Of a DNA stretch of 64,000 nt, positions 7,785-17,513 are shown piece after piece. Origin of the DNA: Faecalicatena contorta (lineage in GTDB: Bacteria; Bacillota; Clostridia; Lachnospirales; Lachnospiraceae). The stretch spans positions 67,449-131,448 of the forward strand of contig NZ_CYZU01000008.1 in the NCBI RefSeq assembly GCF_001404335.1, given 5' to 3'. Position numbers and translations under genes: made by a program. The first letter of the stretch is position 1, and every line of letters begins with the position of its first letter. Under the pieces are notes generated by a model. That model was not told the DNA's origin. It searched no databases and saw only the letters and a list, made by a program, of their open reading frames with translations.

Positions 7785-9378
7785 AAATGCCGACTATGGC
7801 GCAGCGGAAGCCTACCTCACATTTGAGCATGACGAGTTTACCATGAAGCCCACCCTTGATGAAAACGGGCGGCTGATACCGAGGGAGGATTACCGCATTT
7901 CTTCCCTCAACTGCGGGGGCGGGGATTTCGCCGTTGCCTGTATGCGGGCTAATCTCCGCTATGAGAAAAACCAAAAACGGGAAGATGTGAAAAGCCACCA
8001 CTATATCATCAGCTTTGACCCACGGGACGGGACAGACAACGGCTTGACCGTAGACCGGGCGCAGGAGTTGGGCGAGCAGTTCTGTAAAGAGCATTTCCCC
8101 GGACACCAAGCCCTTGTATGCACCCACCCGGACGGGCATAACCACAGCGGCAATATCCATGTGCATATCGTCATCAACTCCCTGCGGATTTATGAAGTCC
8201 CGCTTCTGCCCTACATGGACAGACCAGCCGACACACGGGAGGGCTGCAAGCACCGCTGTACCAACGCCGCTACGGAATATTTCAAGAGCGAAGTCATGGA
8301 GATGTGCCACCGGGAGGGGCTTTACCAAATCGACCTCCTAAGCGGCAGCAAGGAACGGATAACGGAACGGGAATACTGGGCGGCAAAGAAAGGGCAGCTT
8401 GCCCTTGATAAAGAAAACGCTGTCAGAGAAGCAGCAGGACAGCCGACCAAGCCCACCAAGTTTGAAACGGACAAGGCGAAGCTGCGCCGGACGATACGGC
8501 AGGCACTTTCCCAAGCTGGTAACTTTGACGAGTTTTCTTCCCTTTTGCTGCGGGAGGGTGTGACCGTCAAGGAGAGCCGGGGGCGGCTTTCCTACCTCAC
8601 GCCGGACAGGACAAAGCCTATCACAGCCCGGAAGCTGGGGGACGATTTTGACAAGGCTGCTGTCCTTGCCCTGCTCACGCAGAACGCCCACAGAGCTGCC
8701 GAACAGACCACAGCCATACCAAAATACCCCCACACCCAAAAGGGACGCTTGCAGGAAGAAAAAGCCGCAAAAACCACCCCGGCAGACAACACCTTACAGC
8801 GCATGGTTGACCGGGAAGCAAAGCGAGCCGAGGGCAAGGGCGTAGGCTATGACCGCTGGGCGGCAAAGCACAACCTAAAGCAAATGGCGGCTACCGTTAC
8901 AGCCTACCAGCAGTACGGCTTTTCTTCCCCGGAGGAATTGGACGAAGCCTGTTCTGCCGCCTATGCCGCCATGCAGGAAAGCCTTGCAGAGCTGAAGCAG
9001 GTGGAAAAGACGCTGAACGGGAAAAAGGAGCTGCAACGACAGGTGCTTGCCTATTCCAAGACCCGCCCTGTCCGGGACGGGCTGAAACAGCAGAAAAACG
9101 CCAAAGCAAAATCAGCCTACCGTCAGAAGCACGAAAGCGACTTTATCATAGCAGACGCAGCCGCCCGCTATTTCAGGGAGAACGGCATTTCCAAGCTGCC
9201 GAGCTATAAAGCCCTGCAAGCAGAGATTGAAACCCTTATCAAAGAGAAAAACAGCGGCTACAACGATTACCGGGCAAAACGGGAGGAATACCGCCGCTTA
9301 CAGACTGTCAAGGGCAATATCGACCAGATTTTACACCGGGAGCGCAAGCCTGTGAAAAGGCAGGAACAGGAACGATAA
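7747..9378 (+). CDS. Relaxase (MobA/VirD2 type) of element A
   Basis: The 543-residue relaxase begins at GTG 7747, the position matching the GTG start of the element B copy. The metal-binding three-histidine motif is seen in GNIHVHIVINS near residue 140, and an N-terminal catalytic tyrosine in NADYGAAEAYL is likely. The long helical C-terminus carries basic coiled-coil segments. It should nick oriT and pilot the strand through a T4SS supplied by another element, since element A has none. About 80 percent of residues match the element B relaxase by eye. Confidence 0.9.
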   Translation: MTLLATFKHISSKNADYGAAEAYLTFEHDEFTMKPTLDENGRLIPREDYRISSLNCGGGDFAVACMRANLRYEKNQKREDVKSHHYIISFDPRDGTDNGLTVDRAQELGEQFCKEHFPGHQALVCTHPDGHNHSGNIHVHIVINSLRIYEVPLLPYMDRPADTREGCKHRCTNAATEYFKSEVMEMCHREGLYQIDLLSGSKERITEREYWAAKKGQLALDKENAVREAAGQPTKPTKFETDKAKLRRTIRQALSQAGNFDEFSSLLLREGVTVKESRGRLSYLTPDRTKPITARKLGDDFDKAAVLALLTQNAHRAAEQTTAIPKYPHTQKGRLQEEKAAKTTPADNTLQRMVDREAKRAEGKGVGYDRWAAKHNLKQMAATVTAYQQYGFSSPEELDEACSAAYAAMQESLAELKQVEKTLNGKKELQRQVLAYSKTRPVRDGLKQQKNAKAKSAYRQKHESDFIIADAAARYFRENGISKLPSYKALQAEIETLIKEKNSGYNDYRAKREEYRRLQTVKGNIDQILHRERKPVKRQEQER

Positions 9379-9562
9379 AAACCGCCCCAAAATGTACCCG
9401 AACCCATACAGAACAAGGGGGCTGCCCCATACCCTATCCGCAATACCAAAGGATTTTTTAACGGTCTTACAGGGCAGAAAAACCCCGGAAATGATACCGA
9501 GATGATACAGAATTACCGCCGATACCGTCACACCAGCGGAAACGGCAGAAAGGAGCGCACCC

Positions 9563-9775
9563 ATGCCAAGAATGAGCAAGAAACGGCGGCTGGAATGGTC
9601 TTTTTTCCTGCGGCAAGTGAAAGTCGGGAATGCCACCTGCGACCGTATCACATACAACGACCTCTGCCGGGGCTGTACCCATAGCTGCAAGCAGAGCTTC
9701 CGGGCGGTTATCATACTCTGCCCCCGCTACTACTCCAAACGCCGGAAAAAGGAGGACAGGGACAATGGCAGATAA
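9563..9775 (+). CDS. Small cysteine-containing conserved protein
   Basis: A 70-residue basic protein, MPRMSKKRRLEWSFFL, with CRGCTHSCKQSF and a C-terminal LCPRYYSKRRKK. The homologue in element B (38053-38244) keeps the same cysteines although the middle has a short deletion, which argues for a real gene. It overlaps the start of the rep gene by 11 bp. Possibly a small zinc-binding nucleic-acid protein; function unknown. Confidence 0.65.
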   Translation: MPRMSKKRRLEWSFFLRQVKVGNATCDRITYNDLCRGCTHSCKQSFRAVIILCPRYYSKRRKKEDRDNGR

Positions 9776-10508
9776 CCGCAAGTATTACTACCTCAAGCTG
9801 AAAGAGAACTTTTTTGACAGCGACTCCATTGTGCTGCTGGAAGATATGAAAGACGGGATTTTATATTCCAATATTCTCTTGAAGCTGTACTTAAAATCGC
9901 TGAAAAACGGCGGGAAGTTGCAGCTTGACGAGCATATCCCCTACACAGCACAGATGATAGCGACACTGACCCGCCACCAGATAGGGACGGTTGAGAGAGC
10001 TTTAGAGATTTTCCGGCAGTTGGGGCTTGTGGAGCAGCTTGACAGCGGGGCTTTTTATATGACCGATATTGAGCTGATGATAGGACAGTCCTCTACCGAA
10101 GCCGAGAGGAAACGGGCTGCAAGGCTGGAAAATAAGGCACTTTTACCACCCCGGACAAAAGACGGACATTTGTCCGACATTCGTCCACCAGAGATAGAGA
10201 TAGAGTTAGAGAAAGAGATAGAAAAAGAGAGAGAGGGAGAAACGGGACACCCCGCCCCCGCCGCTTATGGCAGATACAACAATGTGATACTGACCGATAC
10301 AGAGCTTTCCGGGCTGAAAACAGAGCTGCCCGACAAGTGGGAGTATTATATTGACCGGCTTTCCTGCCATATCGCTTCCACCGGGAAGCAGTACCACAGC
10401 CATGCAGCCACCATTTACAAGTGGGCGCAGGAGGACGCTGCCAAAGACAAGGCTGCCCCGAAACAGGGCATACCCGATTATTCATGCAAGGAGGGCGAGA
10501 GCTTATGA
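9765..10508 (+). CDS. Replication initiator-like protein (RepA N-domain type)
   Basis: A 247-residue protein starting MADNRKYYYLKLKENFF, the typical opening of phage and transposon replisome-organizer proteins. Residues about 1-115 form a winged helix domain (GKLQLDEHIPYTAQMIATLTRHQIGTVERAL). A low-complexity EIEIELEKEIEKERE linker follows and a C-terminal domain near residues 170-240. Homologues occur in B (37305-38063) and D (47880-48632), each followed by a DnaC-like ATPase overlapping by 4 bp. The pair probably loads helicase on the excised circle. Confidence 0.82.
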   Translation: MADNRKYYYLKLKENFFDSDSIVLLEDMKDGILYSNILLKLYLKSLKNGGKLQLDEHIPYTAQMIATLTRHQIGTVERALEIFRQLGLVEQLDSGAFYMTDIELMIGQSSTEAERKRAARLENKALLPPRTKDGHLSDIRPPEIEIELEKEIEKEREGETGHPAPAAYGRYNNVILTDTELSGLKTELPDKWEYYIDRLSCHIASTGKQYHSHAATIYKWAQEDAAKDKAAPKQGIPDYSCKEGESL

Positions 10509-11362
10509 AAAACGGGATTGAAGCTATGATTACGGACATTACAGCCACTACCGCCGAAGCGGAGGACTACACAGGCGAGGACGGGCTTTTATACTGCGGC
10601 AAGTGCCATACGCCCAAAGAAGCCTATTTTTCAAAAGAAACCGCCCAATGGTTAGGGCATGACCGACACCCGACAGAGTGCGACTGCCAGCGGGCAGCCC
10701 GTGAAAAACGGGAAGCCGCTGAAAGCCGACAGAAGCACCTTGAAACAGTAGAGGACTTGAAACGCCGGGGCTTTACCGACCCCGCTATGCGGAACTGGAC
10801 ATTTGAGCATGACAACGGCAGAAACCCGCAGACCGAAACCGCCCGTTTTTATGTGGAGAGCTGGGAAACCATGCAGGCTGAAAATATCGGCTACCTGTTT
10901 TGGGGCGGCGTGGGGACAGGAAAAAGCTACCTCGCTGCCTGTATCGCCAACGCCCTTATGGAGAAAGAAGTTGCCGTCTGCATGACAAACTTTGCAACGA
11001 TACTCAATGACCTTGCTGCCAGCTTTGAGGGTAGGAACGAATATATTTCCAGCCTTTGCAGCTATCCTCTGCTGATACTTGATGATTTCGGTATGGAGCG
11101 AGGGACAGAGTACGGGCTGGAACAGGTTTACAGCGTGATTGACAGCCGTTACCGAAGCGGCAAGCCGCTGATCGCCACGACCAACCTCACGCTGGAGGAA
11201 TTGCAGCACCCGCAGGACACGCCACACGCCCGTATCTATGACAGGCTGACTTCCATGTGCGCCCCCGTCCGCTTCACGGGCAGCAACTTCCGAAAGGAAA
11301 CCGCACAGGAAAAGCTGGAACGATTAAAGCAACTGATGAAGCAGCGAAAGGAGAGCCTATGA
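10505..11362 (+). CDS. DnaC/IstB-like AAA+ ATPase (helicase loader)
   Basis: A 285-residue protein with an N-terminal zinc-finger-like part (YCGKCHTPKE ... CDCQ), then an AAA+ domain with Walker A GGVGTGKSYLA near residue 140 and Walker B LLILDDFGMERG near residue 200, and a sensor in LIATTNLTLEEL. This is the DnaC type rather than an IS21 helper, given its partner, the rep gene, with which it overlaps by 4 bp. The ATG at 10505 is preceded by GGAGGGCGAG. Homologues are in B and D. Confidence 0.87.
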   Translation: MKNGIEAMITDITATTAEAEDYTGEDGLLYCGKCHTPKEAYFSKETAQWLGHDRHPTECDCQRAAREKREAAESRQKHLETVEDLKRRGFTDPAMRNWTFEHDNGRNPQTETARFYVESWETMQAENIGYLFWGGVGTGKSYLAACIANALMEKEVAVCMTNFATILNDLAASFEGRNEYISSLCSYPLLILDDFGMERGTEYGLEQVYSVIDSRYRSGKPLIATTNLTLEELQHPQDTPHARIYDRLTSMCAPVRFTGSNFRKETAQEKLERLKQLMKQRKESL

Positions 11363-11547
11363 CAGAAACCAAACAGACAAGCACCACCAAAACAGACCGC
11401 CGCCCGGACTGTGTAACGGAAATCCGCATGGGCAACTCCGTCCTTACCGTTTCCGGCTTCTTCAAGCAGGGCGCAACCGACACCGCAGCCGACAAGATGA
11501 TGAAAGTGCTGGAAGCGGAAGCTGCTACACAAAAAACGGCGATTTGA
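11359..11547 (+). CDS. Small transposon-encoded protein (TnpW-like)
   Basis: A 62-residue protein starting MTETKQTSTTKTDRRPD with a conserved core DCVTEIRMGNSVLTVSGFF and DKMMKVLEAEAA. It overlaps dnaC by 4 bp. The same type of small protein precedes the serine recombinase in B (36272-36454), C (13603-13776) and D (46785-46973), although sequences differ. A constant place next to the recombinase suggests a recombination directionality or accessory role, which is inference. Confidence 0.7.
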   Translation: MTETKQTSTTKTDRRPDCVTEIRMGNSVLTVSGFFKQGATDTAADKMMKVLEAEAATQKTAI

Positions 11548-11628
11548 CCGACCATAAAGAAGCAGATTTGACGCTTTTGCCGCTATACAGACAGCCGCCC
11601 CATGTGGTACAATCAAGGTACGGAATAG

Positions 11629-13525
<1,897 letters not shown>

Positions 13526-13602
13526 TAGTCCTCCTTTCCGACAGCCGAATAAACAGGTATAATGTGTTGCTATCATTATACCATATCCCGCCGCCTAATG
13601 CA

Positions 13603-13776
13603 CTACTCGGACGCTAAAAATCCCGGATTTCCGGGCTTTTTCTGCAAATCCTTTACAATGAGTTTCTCAATCTTTTTATGGATTGTATCGGTTGCCTTTT
13701 CACTCGGCAACGCTTGAACAAGATAGGTGATTTTCCCTATTTTGCGTTCGGTTGTAATTGTCTGTTTTTTATCCAT
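13603..13776 (-). CDS. Small transposon-encoded protein (TnpW-like)
   Basis: A 57-residue protein begun at ATG 13776, seven bases after AGGAGG: MDKKQTITTERKIGKITYLVQ with ATDTIHKKIEKLIVKDL. It resembles in length, position and the central motif (IGKTTYKVRVHF in D) the small protein next to the recombinase in the other elements. The gene precedes the element C recombinase, with 77 bp between. Role inferred as recombination accessory only from position. Confidence 0.65.
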   Translation of the reverse strand: MDKKQTITTERKIGKITYLVQALPSEKATDTIHKKIEKLIVKDLQKKPGNPGFLASE

Positions 13777-13998
13777 TAGAAAAACCTCCTTTTCCTGTAT
13801 GGATAAACTATATTCGTCAAAAGGCAAAAACGGGCGGTTGTTAGCTGCAACCTCACGGGAGTTTCACCCCGGCCCATGCTTATGGGTGCGCCGCGCAATA
13901 CTTTGAGGGTGTTCAACGCGGGAGTATCATTGTGCCGCCTTGTATGTCGTCGCCCACAAGCTGCTAAACCTGTTTTACGGCGCGGTAGTTCTCGCTCG

Positions 13999-14021
13999 GC
14001 TTTTCCCCTATGGGGAAAAGC
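13999..14021. other. Perfect hairpin in the 13777-14234 gene-free region
   Basis: GCTTTTCCCC and GGGGAAAAGC are perfect 10-bp arms around TAT. The 450-bp region between the TnpW-like gene and the HTH_16 gene has several short frames on both strands but none with a ribosome site, so I call it noncoding. It could hold the promoter and an operator for the recombinase segment. Confidence 0.35.
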
Positions 14022-14234
14022 TGTCATGGCGTACCCGCCGACTGGCTCGGTACAGACGGAATGTACCCGTTTGCCTGTTATGCTGCGCACCAAAGGCCGC
14101 TTTCTTTGTCAAAGAACAATAGGCTTTGTCGGCCTGCAAAAGCACATCAACAGCGGATATGCTTTTGCGGAACGACAAATAGCCCATAACGGGAAGCGTG
14201 GAAAGGGGACACGCTCCCCGCATGGGCTAAAAGA

Positions 14235-14477
14235 TTATCCTACATGAAAAGCAAGGGTGCGGGTAATAAGGCGCACTTGCAGCCTGTTACGCATTTCCTC
14301 GTCCACATAGGAATAGGTATTGCCCGCGTCGTCTTTCAGCGTGCGGGTACAAAGTTTCGCTATGTAACCCTCGTAGTGCTTCAAGATCGCGCACATGGCG
14401 GTTGTGTCGCCGTTTGCCGCTGCGGAAATGACAGGGAACGGCAACAGATTTTCAGACTTCCTAACGGTATTCATCAT
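14235..14477 (-). CDS. HTH_16-type small regulator of element C
   Basis: An 80-residue protein (MMNTVRKSENLLPFPVISAA) homologous to the small HTH proteins of A and B. The start at 14477 lies eight bases after GGAGGG and overlaps the end of the sigma-like gene, so the pair is translated as in element A. HTH_16 proteins of CTn elements are thought to act with the sigma-like factor; not proven. Confidence 0.72.
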   Translation of the reverse strand: MMNTVRKSENLLPFPVISAAANGDTTAMCAILKHYEGYIAKLCTRTLKDDAGNTYSYVDEEMRNRLQVRLITRTLAFHVG

Positions 14478-14898
14478 CTGCTTTTCCCTCCAAATACTGT
14501 TTGATTTTCGCAAGCGCGGATTTCCTGTGCCGGAAAACCGTCGTGCGTACAACATTCAGCAGTTCGCCAATTTCCGCGTCGCTCATATCCAAGAAGTAGG
14601 ACAAAAGGATAATGTCGCGTTTCCTTTCGGGCAAAGCGTTAAGGGCTTCGGCAAGCAGTTCATTTTTGACGAGTACATCAAAGCCGGACACTTGAAAACG
14701 GAAATAATCGCTTTCGTATTCGTCCGTTGTGAAAAGCTGCGCGAGTTCGCTTTCGCTCAAATCCGAAAAAGTAACTTCGCGTGCTGCGCGTTTCGCAAGA
14801 GTGCGGCGGTGGCTTTTCGCTTCGCCGACCAAAGTTTTCTTTGCTAATGCGTCGTACTGATGTTGTATTCTTTCCTTGTCGGAAGAAGATAGCTCCAT
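14461..14898 (-). CDS. Sigma-70-like regulator of element C
   Basis: A 145-residue sigma-like factor. The ATG at 14898 is chosen over a GTG nine bases upstream because GGAGG is eight bases away. The C-terminus carries the region-4 helix-turn-helix (LPERKRDIILLSYFLDMSDAEIGELLNVVRTTVFRHRKSALAKIK). It heads the regulator pair at the left side of C and probably controls excision or transfer genes. There is no gene in 14899-15300, only the hairpin at 15033. Confidence 0.75.
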   Translation of the reverse strand: MELSSSDKERIQHQYDALAKKTLVGEAKSHRRTLAKRAAREVTFSDLSESELAQLFTTDEYESDYFRFQVSGFDVLVKNELLAEALNALPERKRDIILLSYFLDMSDAEIGELLNVVRTTVFRHRKSALAKIKQYLEGKADDEYR

Positions 14899-15032
14899 AG
14901 AGTTCACCTCCTTCCCGCGTGGAGTAGAGGACGGGAGTTAAGGGCTTGTCCTCTCTGCCCCTTTCGCTCCGTACCCGTTCGGGAGATGGCTCTTGAGTGC
15001 GCTTTTCAGAAAAAAGTTGAAAAAAGCAAAAT

Positions 15033-15061
15033 GCGCCCGTCCGCAAGACGCGGACGGGCGC
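15033..15061. terminator. GC-rich hairpin
   Basis: GCGCCCGTCCGC pairs perfectly over 12 bp with GCGGACGGGCGC around AAGAC. T-rich flanks (minus strand GC-TTTTTTC) are nearby but not a clean tail; a terminator or insulator is likely. Confidence 0.5.
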
Positions 15062-15301
15062 AAAGGAAATGTAAGCAGTAGCTAAATGTATTGACAGTTC
15101 ACATTCATAGCCGGAATATCCCGCTTGCGGAGCATAGCTTTTTTTGACCGCAAAGCATTAGGCGGGTTACAGTAAATAAAAATGGACACGGCGATACCTC
15201 CCCGATACCGCCGTATCCTTAAAAAAGGGCGACTTTAATACACTACCCGCAATCCATTCTATAATAGGGAACAGCGGCTTTTGCGCAATATTAAATAAAA
15301 A

Positions 15302-15344
15302 AGCCGATAACACATAGGTTTTTTGACCTAATGCGTTATCGGCT
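15302..15344 (-). terminator. Terminator of the Cfr-like operon
   Basis: On the minus strand AGCCGATAACGCAT pairs with the complementary arm ending GTTATCGGCT, followed by TTTTTTATTT. It starts 28 bp downstream of the methyltransferase stop. Confidence 0.85.
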
Positions 15345-15371
15345 CTGCGTCTATGCGTCTGGCACTTTTAA

Positions 15372-16355
15372 TCATTTTTTTTTGAATTTATTATATGTGT
15401 TAGCTAACTGTCCACAAGCCGCGTTAATCTCTCTGCCATGAGAAACTCTCATAGTAACTTCAAGTCCTGCTTGCTCTAATTGATGTTTGAATGCAACTAT
15501 TTCCCGTTTCTGTGGTGCTTTAATTCTTGAATTGCTTGTTGGGTTGTATTGTAACACGTTAATCATAACTTTTTTGCCCCGAAACCATTTTGCAAGTTGT
15601 CTTACATCTGAGGGCCGGTCATTTATACCCGGTAAAAGCAAATACGCAAAGACAATTTTGCGATTATGCCTTTCAGAATAGGATAAGGCTTGCTTAACAA
15701 CATCTTCAATAGCATATATGCGCATGTGAGGAATAATACGATTTCTTGCAGATTGTGTTGCTGCGTGTAAAGATATTGTCAACTGAATTTTAAGATGTTC
15801 CTCGCGCAATTTTTTTAATTGATCGACCGGACCAACTGTTGATATGGTAATGCCGTCGGTTGGAAAGTTGAGCCCATATCTATCTCGGAGAATATGGATT
15901 GCTTTTATCAAGTTGTCATAATTGAATAAAGGCTCTCCCATACCCATAAAAACGATACGGTTTACTTTTCGACGCAACAATATAATCTGTTGTACGATTT
16001 CTGACGATGTTAGATTACGAACAAAGCCATTTCGCCCGGACTCACAAAAAATACAACCAACAGGACAACCGACTTGTGTGCTCACGCAAACAGTTCCACC
16101 ATCTCGCCGCTTGATAAAAACCGTTTCAATGTATTTGTTGTCTTTCAGTTCGTAAACATACTTTTCAGTATCACTGCTTTTGCAAATATTTTTTACCAAC
16201 ATTGATAGATTTTTTTTGCGTGGTAATTGCTTATATAATTCTTCATATAAGGCTTTTGCTTCATTCTCGCCAATAACTTCCGACATTTCTTTGTAAGTAA
16301 ATCCGTATGGATCATTCCGTACTTCCGCAGGCGTATATTTAGGTAAACGTTTCAT
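15372..16355 (-). CDS. Cfr/RlmN-family radical SAM 23S rRNA adenine-2503 methyltransferase, Cfr-like
   Basis: A 327-residue radical SAM enzyme. The [4Fe-4S] motif C-x3-C-x2-C is seen in QVGCPVGCIFCESG near residues 95-105, GMGEP near 138, and the catalytic cysteine in INAACGQL near the C-terminus. The family methylates A2503 of 23S rRNA at C2 (RlmN) or C8 (Cfr, giving PhLOPSA resistance). Two local signatures, AYLLLPGIND and LQYNPT, match Cfr (AYIMLPGVND, IRYNPT) better than RlmN (EYVMLDHVND, IPWNPF). Carriage on an ICE behind an antibiotic-type attenuator also favours resistance over housekeeping. The N-terminus is shorter than RlmN. Activity at C8 is not proven. Confidence 0.8.
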   Translation of the reverse strand: MKRLPKYTPAEVRNDPYGFTYKEMSEVIGENEAKALYEELYKQLPRKKNLSMLVKNICKSSDTEKYVYELKDNKYIETVFIKRRDGGTVCVSTQVGCPVGCIFCESGRNGFVRNLTSSEIVQQIILLRRKVNRIVFMGMGEPLFNYDNLIKAIHILRDRYGLNFPTDGITISTVGPVDQLKKLREEHLKIQLTISLHAATQSARNRIIPHMRIYAIEDVVKQALSYSERHNRKIVFAYLLLPGINDRPSDVRQLAKWFRGKKVMINVLQYNPTSNSRIKAPQKREIVAFKHQLEQAGLEVTMRVSHGREINAACGQLANTYNKFKKK

Positions 16356-16371
16356 TTTTATATCCTTTCTT

Positions 16372-16557
16372 CTAAATAATAAAAGTTTGTTTTTCTGTAT
16401 TTTTGATTACAATCTCTAATTTTTCTACATCAATGATATGCGTCAATTTGCATTTAGGGCAGAAAAGAGGAAAATCTTTTAATACAGTATTATGAAATAC
16501 TTGAACTCTCGTCTTTCCGTTACAAATCGGACATTTTATCCAATATTTTTTAAGCAT
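16372..16557 (-). CDS. Cysteine-rich KTR domain protein
   Basis: A 61-residue protein with CPICNGKTRVQVF and FCPKCKLTHIIDV, two C-x2-C knuckles that should bind zinc, and the KTR signature of small proteins found on clostridial conjugative elements, often next to resistance genes. It is the first gene of the operon after the attenuator and ends 16 bp before the Cfr-like gene. Whether it has a role in resistance is unknown. Confidence 0.8.
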   Translation of the reverse strand: MLKKYWIKCPICNGKTRVQVFHNTVLKDFPLFCPKCKLTHIIDVEKLEIVIKNTEKQTFII

Positions 16558-16586
16558 TATATTTCACTCGTCCTTTTTACACAAAA

Positions 16587-16627
16587 AAATGCAGGTCAAT
16601 CCTCAACATGAGCATTGACCTGCATTT
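16587..16627 (-). terminator. Second attenuator terminator upstream of the KTR/Cfr-like operon
   Basis: On the minus strand the arms AAATGCAGGTCAAT and ATTGACCTGCATTT (14 bp, perfect) enclose a 13-nt loop and are followed by TTTT. It stands about 150 nt after the leader peptide and 30 nt before KTR, where it would stop transcription unless read-through is induced. Confidence 0.85.
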
Positions 16628-16731
16628 ATAATGCACAGAGCAGTACAACAAAACTAAGGCATAGCTTGCACTATGTCTATACTATATCTATACGTCGTTA
16701 GTTTTTTGTATAGCATCCGCAAAATAAGCAT

Positions 16732-16758
16732 GACAAAAAAGCCCATGTTGAAAATGGG
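16732..16758 (-). terminator. First attenuator terminator after leader MLHSMRIR
   Basis: Minus strand CCCAT-loop-ATGGG followed by CTTTTTTG, starting about 20 nt after the leader stop. ATAAGCAT at the leader's end can pair with ATGCTTAT just after this hairpin, and ATAGCATGCG in the leader with a near-match CGGATGCTAT further on. Alternative folding that depends on ribosome position is therefore possible. Confidence 0.7.
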
Positions 16759-16778
16759 AAAATCCTTTTTTTCAATGC

Positions 16779-16805
16779 TTATCTAATACGCATGCTATGC
16801 AACAT
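16779..16805 (-). CDS. Leader peptide MLHSMRIR (attenuator of the Cfr-like operon)
   Basis: An 8-residue open frame, ATG at 16805 and TAA at 16779, with GGAGG nine bases upstream of the ATG. The sequence MLHSMRIR closely resembles the leader of mef(A)/msr(D) (MTASMRLR) and the start of the ErmD leader (MTHSMRLR). In those leaders the Arg-X-Arg (+X+) motif makes macrolide-bound ribosomes stall. By analogy, stalling at RIR should change folding of the RNA behind it and allow read-through. The leader's presence is seen directly; induction is inferred. Confidence 0.8.
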   Translation of the reverse strand: MLHSMRIR

Positions 16806-16833
16806 AAACGCCGCCTCCTTTTACATAAATTTT

Positions 16834-16862
16834 ATTTTATCAGAAAATCAGTCTACTGTCAA
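16834..16862 (-). promoter_or_regulatory. Promoter of the leader/KTR/Cfr-like operon
   Basis: Minus strand TTGACA (16862-16857), 17-bp spacer, TAAAAT (16839-16834), about 30 bp upstream of the leader ATG. It is divergent from the XRE gene at 16950. Confidence 0.8.
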
Positions 16863-16949
16863 TACACAACAGGAAGTATTTAACCTAATGATATGAATTG
16901 TGTGGACATATCCAAAAAGAAAGGTGAACTGTAAAATGTAACAGGGTGA

Positions 16950-17312
16950 ATGAAAATGGCAAAAAGACCCGTACCATTGTACGACTTTAAGGCTTTCGGG
17001 GCAGCTATAAAAGCCGCGAGAAATGAATACGGCGAGAGCCGCAAAAAGGTAAGCGACGAGTTATATATTTCCCCGCGCTACCTTGCGAATATCGAGAACA
17101 AGGGACAACAGCCGAGTTTACAGGTATTCTATGACCTTGTAACCCGGTATCATATTTCGGTAGATCAATTTTTCTTCCCGAACAGCAATGCGGAGAAATC
17201 CACCGGGCGGCGGCAGCTTGACGCGCTGCTGGACGGTATGAGCGATAAAGGCATACGGATTGTAACCGCAACAGCAAGGGAGATAACGGAAGTCGAAAAA
17301 GCAGAGGATTAA
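16950..17312 (+). CDS. XRE-family transcriptional regulator
   Basis: A 120-residue protein with an N-terminal helix-turn-helix (FGAAIKAARNEYGESRKKVSDELYISPRYLANIENKGQQPSLQVFYDLV) and a helical tail. It is the small Cro/C1-type regulator that precedes mobC and relaxase in Tn1549-like ICEs. GGGTG lies before the ATG at 16950. It is divergent from the leader/KTR/Cfr-like operon and is followed by a terminator, so it forms its own unit. Its targets are probably the element's transfer promoters. Confidence 0.82.
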   Translation: MKMAKRPVPLYDFKAFGAAIKAARNEYGESRKKVSDELYISPRYLANIENKGQQPSLQVFYDLVTRYHISVDQFFFPNSNAEKSTGRRQLDALLDGMSDKGIRIVTATAREITEVEKAED

Positions 17313-17334
17313 CCTCACAATATGAGAAATCGGG

Positions 17335-17369
17335 AGATTGCAGCGCATGGCGGCTGCAATCTTTTTTTG
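17335..17369 (+). terminator. Terminator after the XRE gene
   Basis: AGATTGCAGC (17335-17344) pairs with GCTGCAATCT (17353-17362) followed by a run of T. Confidence 0.85.
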
Positions 17370-17400
17370 CGTCCAAAATCAAAGGAACGCGCAACAAATA

Positions 17401-17506
17401 CCGCCTTTCGGTGGGGGTATGGAGTAGATAGCAAGCACAGCAAACGAGTACCCGTTTGCGGAAAATGCTTGTTGGGATAATCCCAAACCCTTATACCGAA
17501 AGGCGG
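17401..17506. other. Candidate oriT of element C with nested inverted repeats (copy 1)
   Basis: Outer perfect 12-bp arms CCGCCTTTCGGT (17401-17412) and ACCGAAAGGCGG (17495-17506) enclose GCAAACG...CGTTTGC (17440-17459) and GGGATAATCCC (17474-17484). The inner 31 bp (17430-17460) recur exactly, and the 27 bp at 17468-17494 recur with one mismatch, in inverted orientation at 22931-23028. Directly upstream of mobC and relaxase is the usual place for oriT. A shared promoter/operator for two operons is the alternative. Confidence 0.6.
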
Positions 17507-17513
17507 TGCGGAA

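Noticed and set aside
13777-14234. Coding genes in the 13876-14247 open frames
   Set aside because: Several overlapping frames on both strands without ribosome sites or family likeness; the region holds a perfect hairpin and is more likely regulatory.
15372-16355. Housekeeping RlmN
   Set aside because: Position on an ICE, an antibiotic-type attenuator, and local signatures AYLLLPGIND and YNPT speak for the Cfr side; not fully excluded without a phylogeny.
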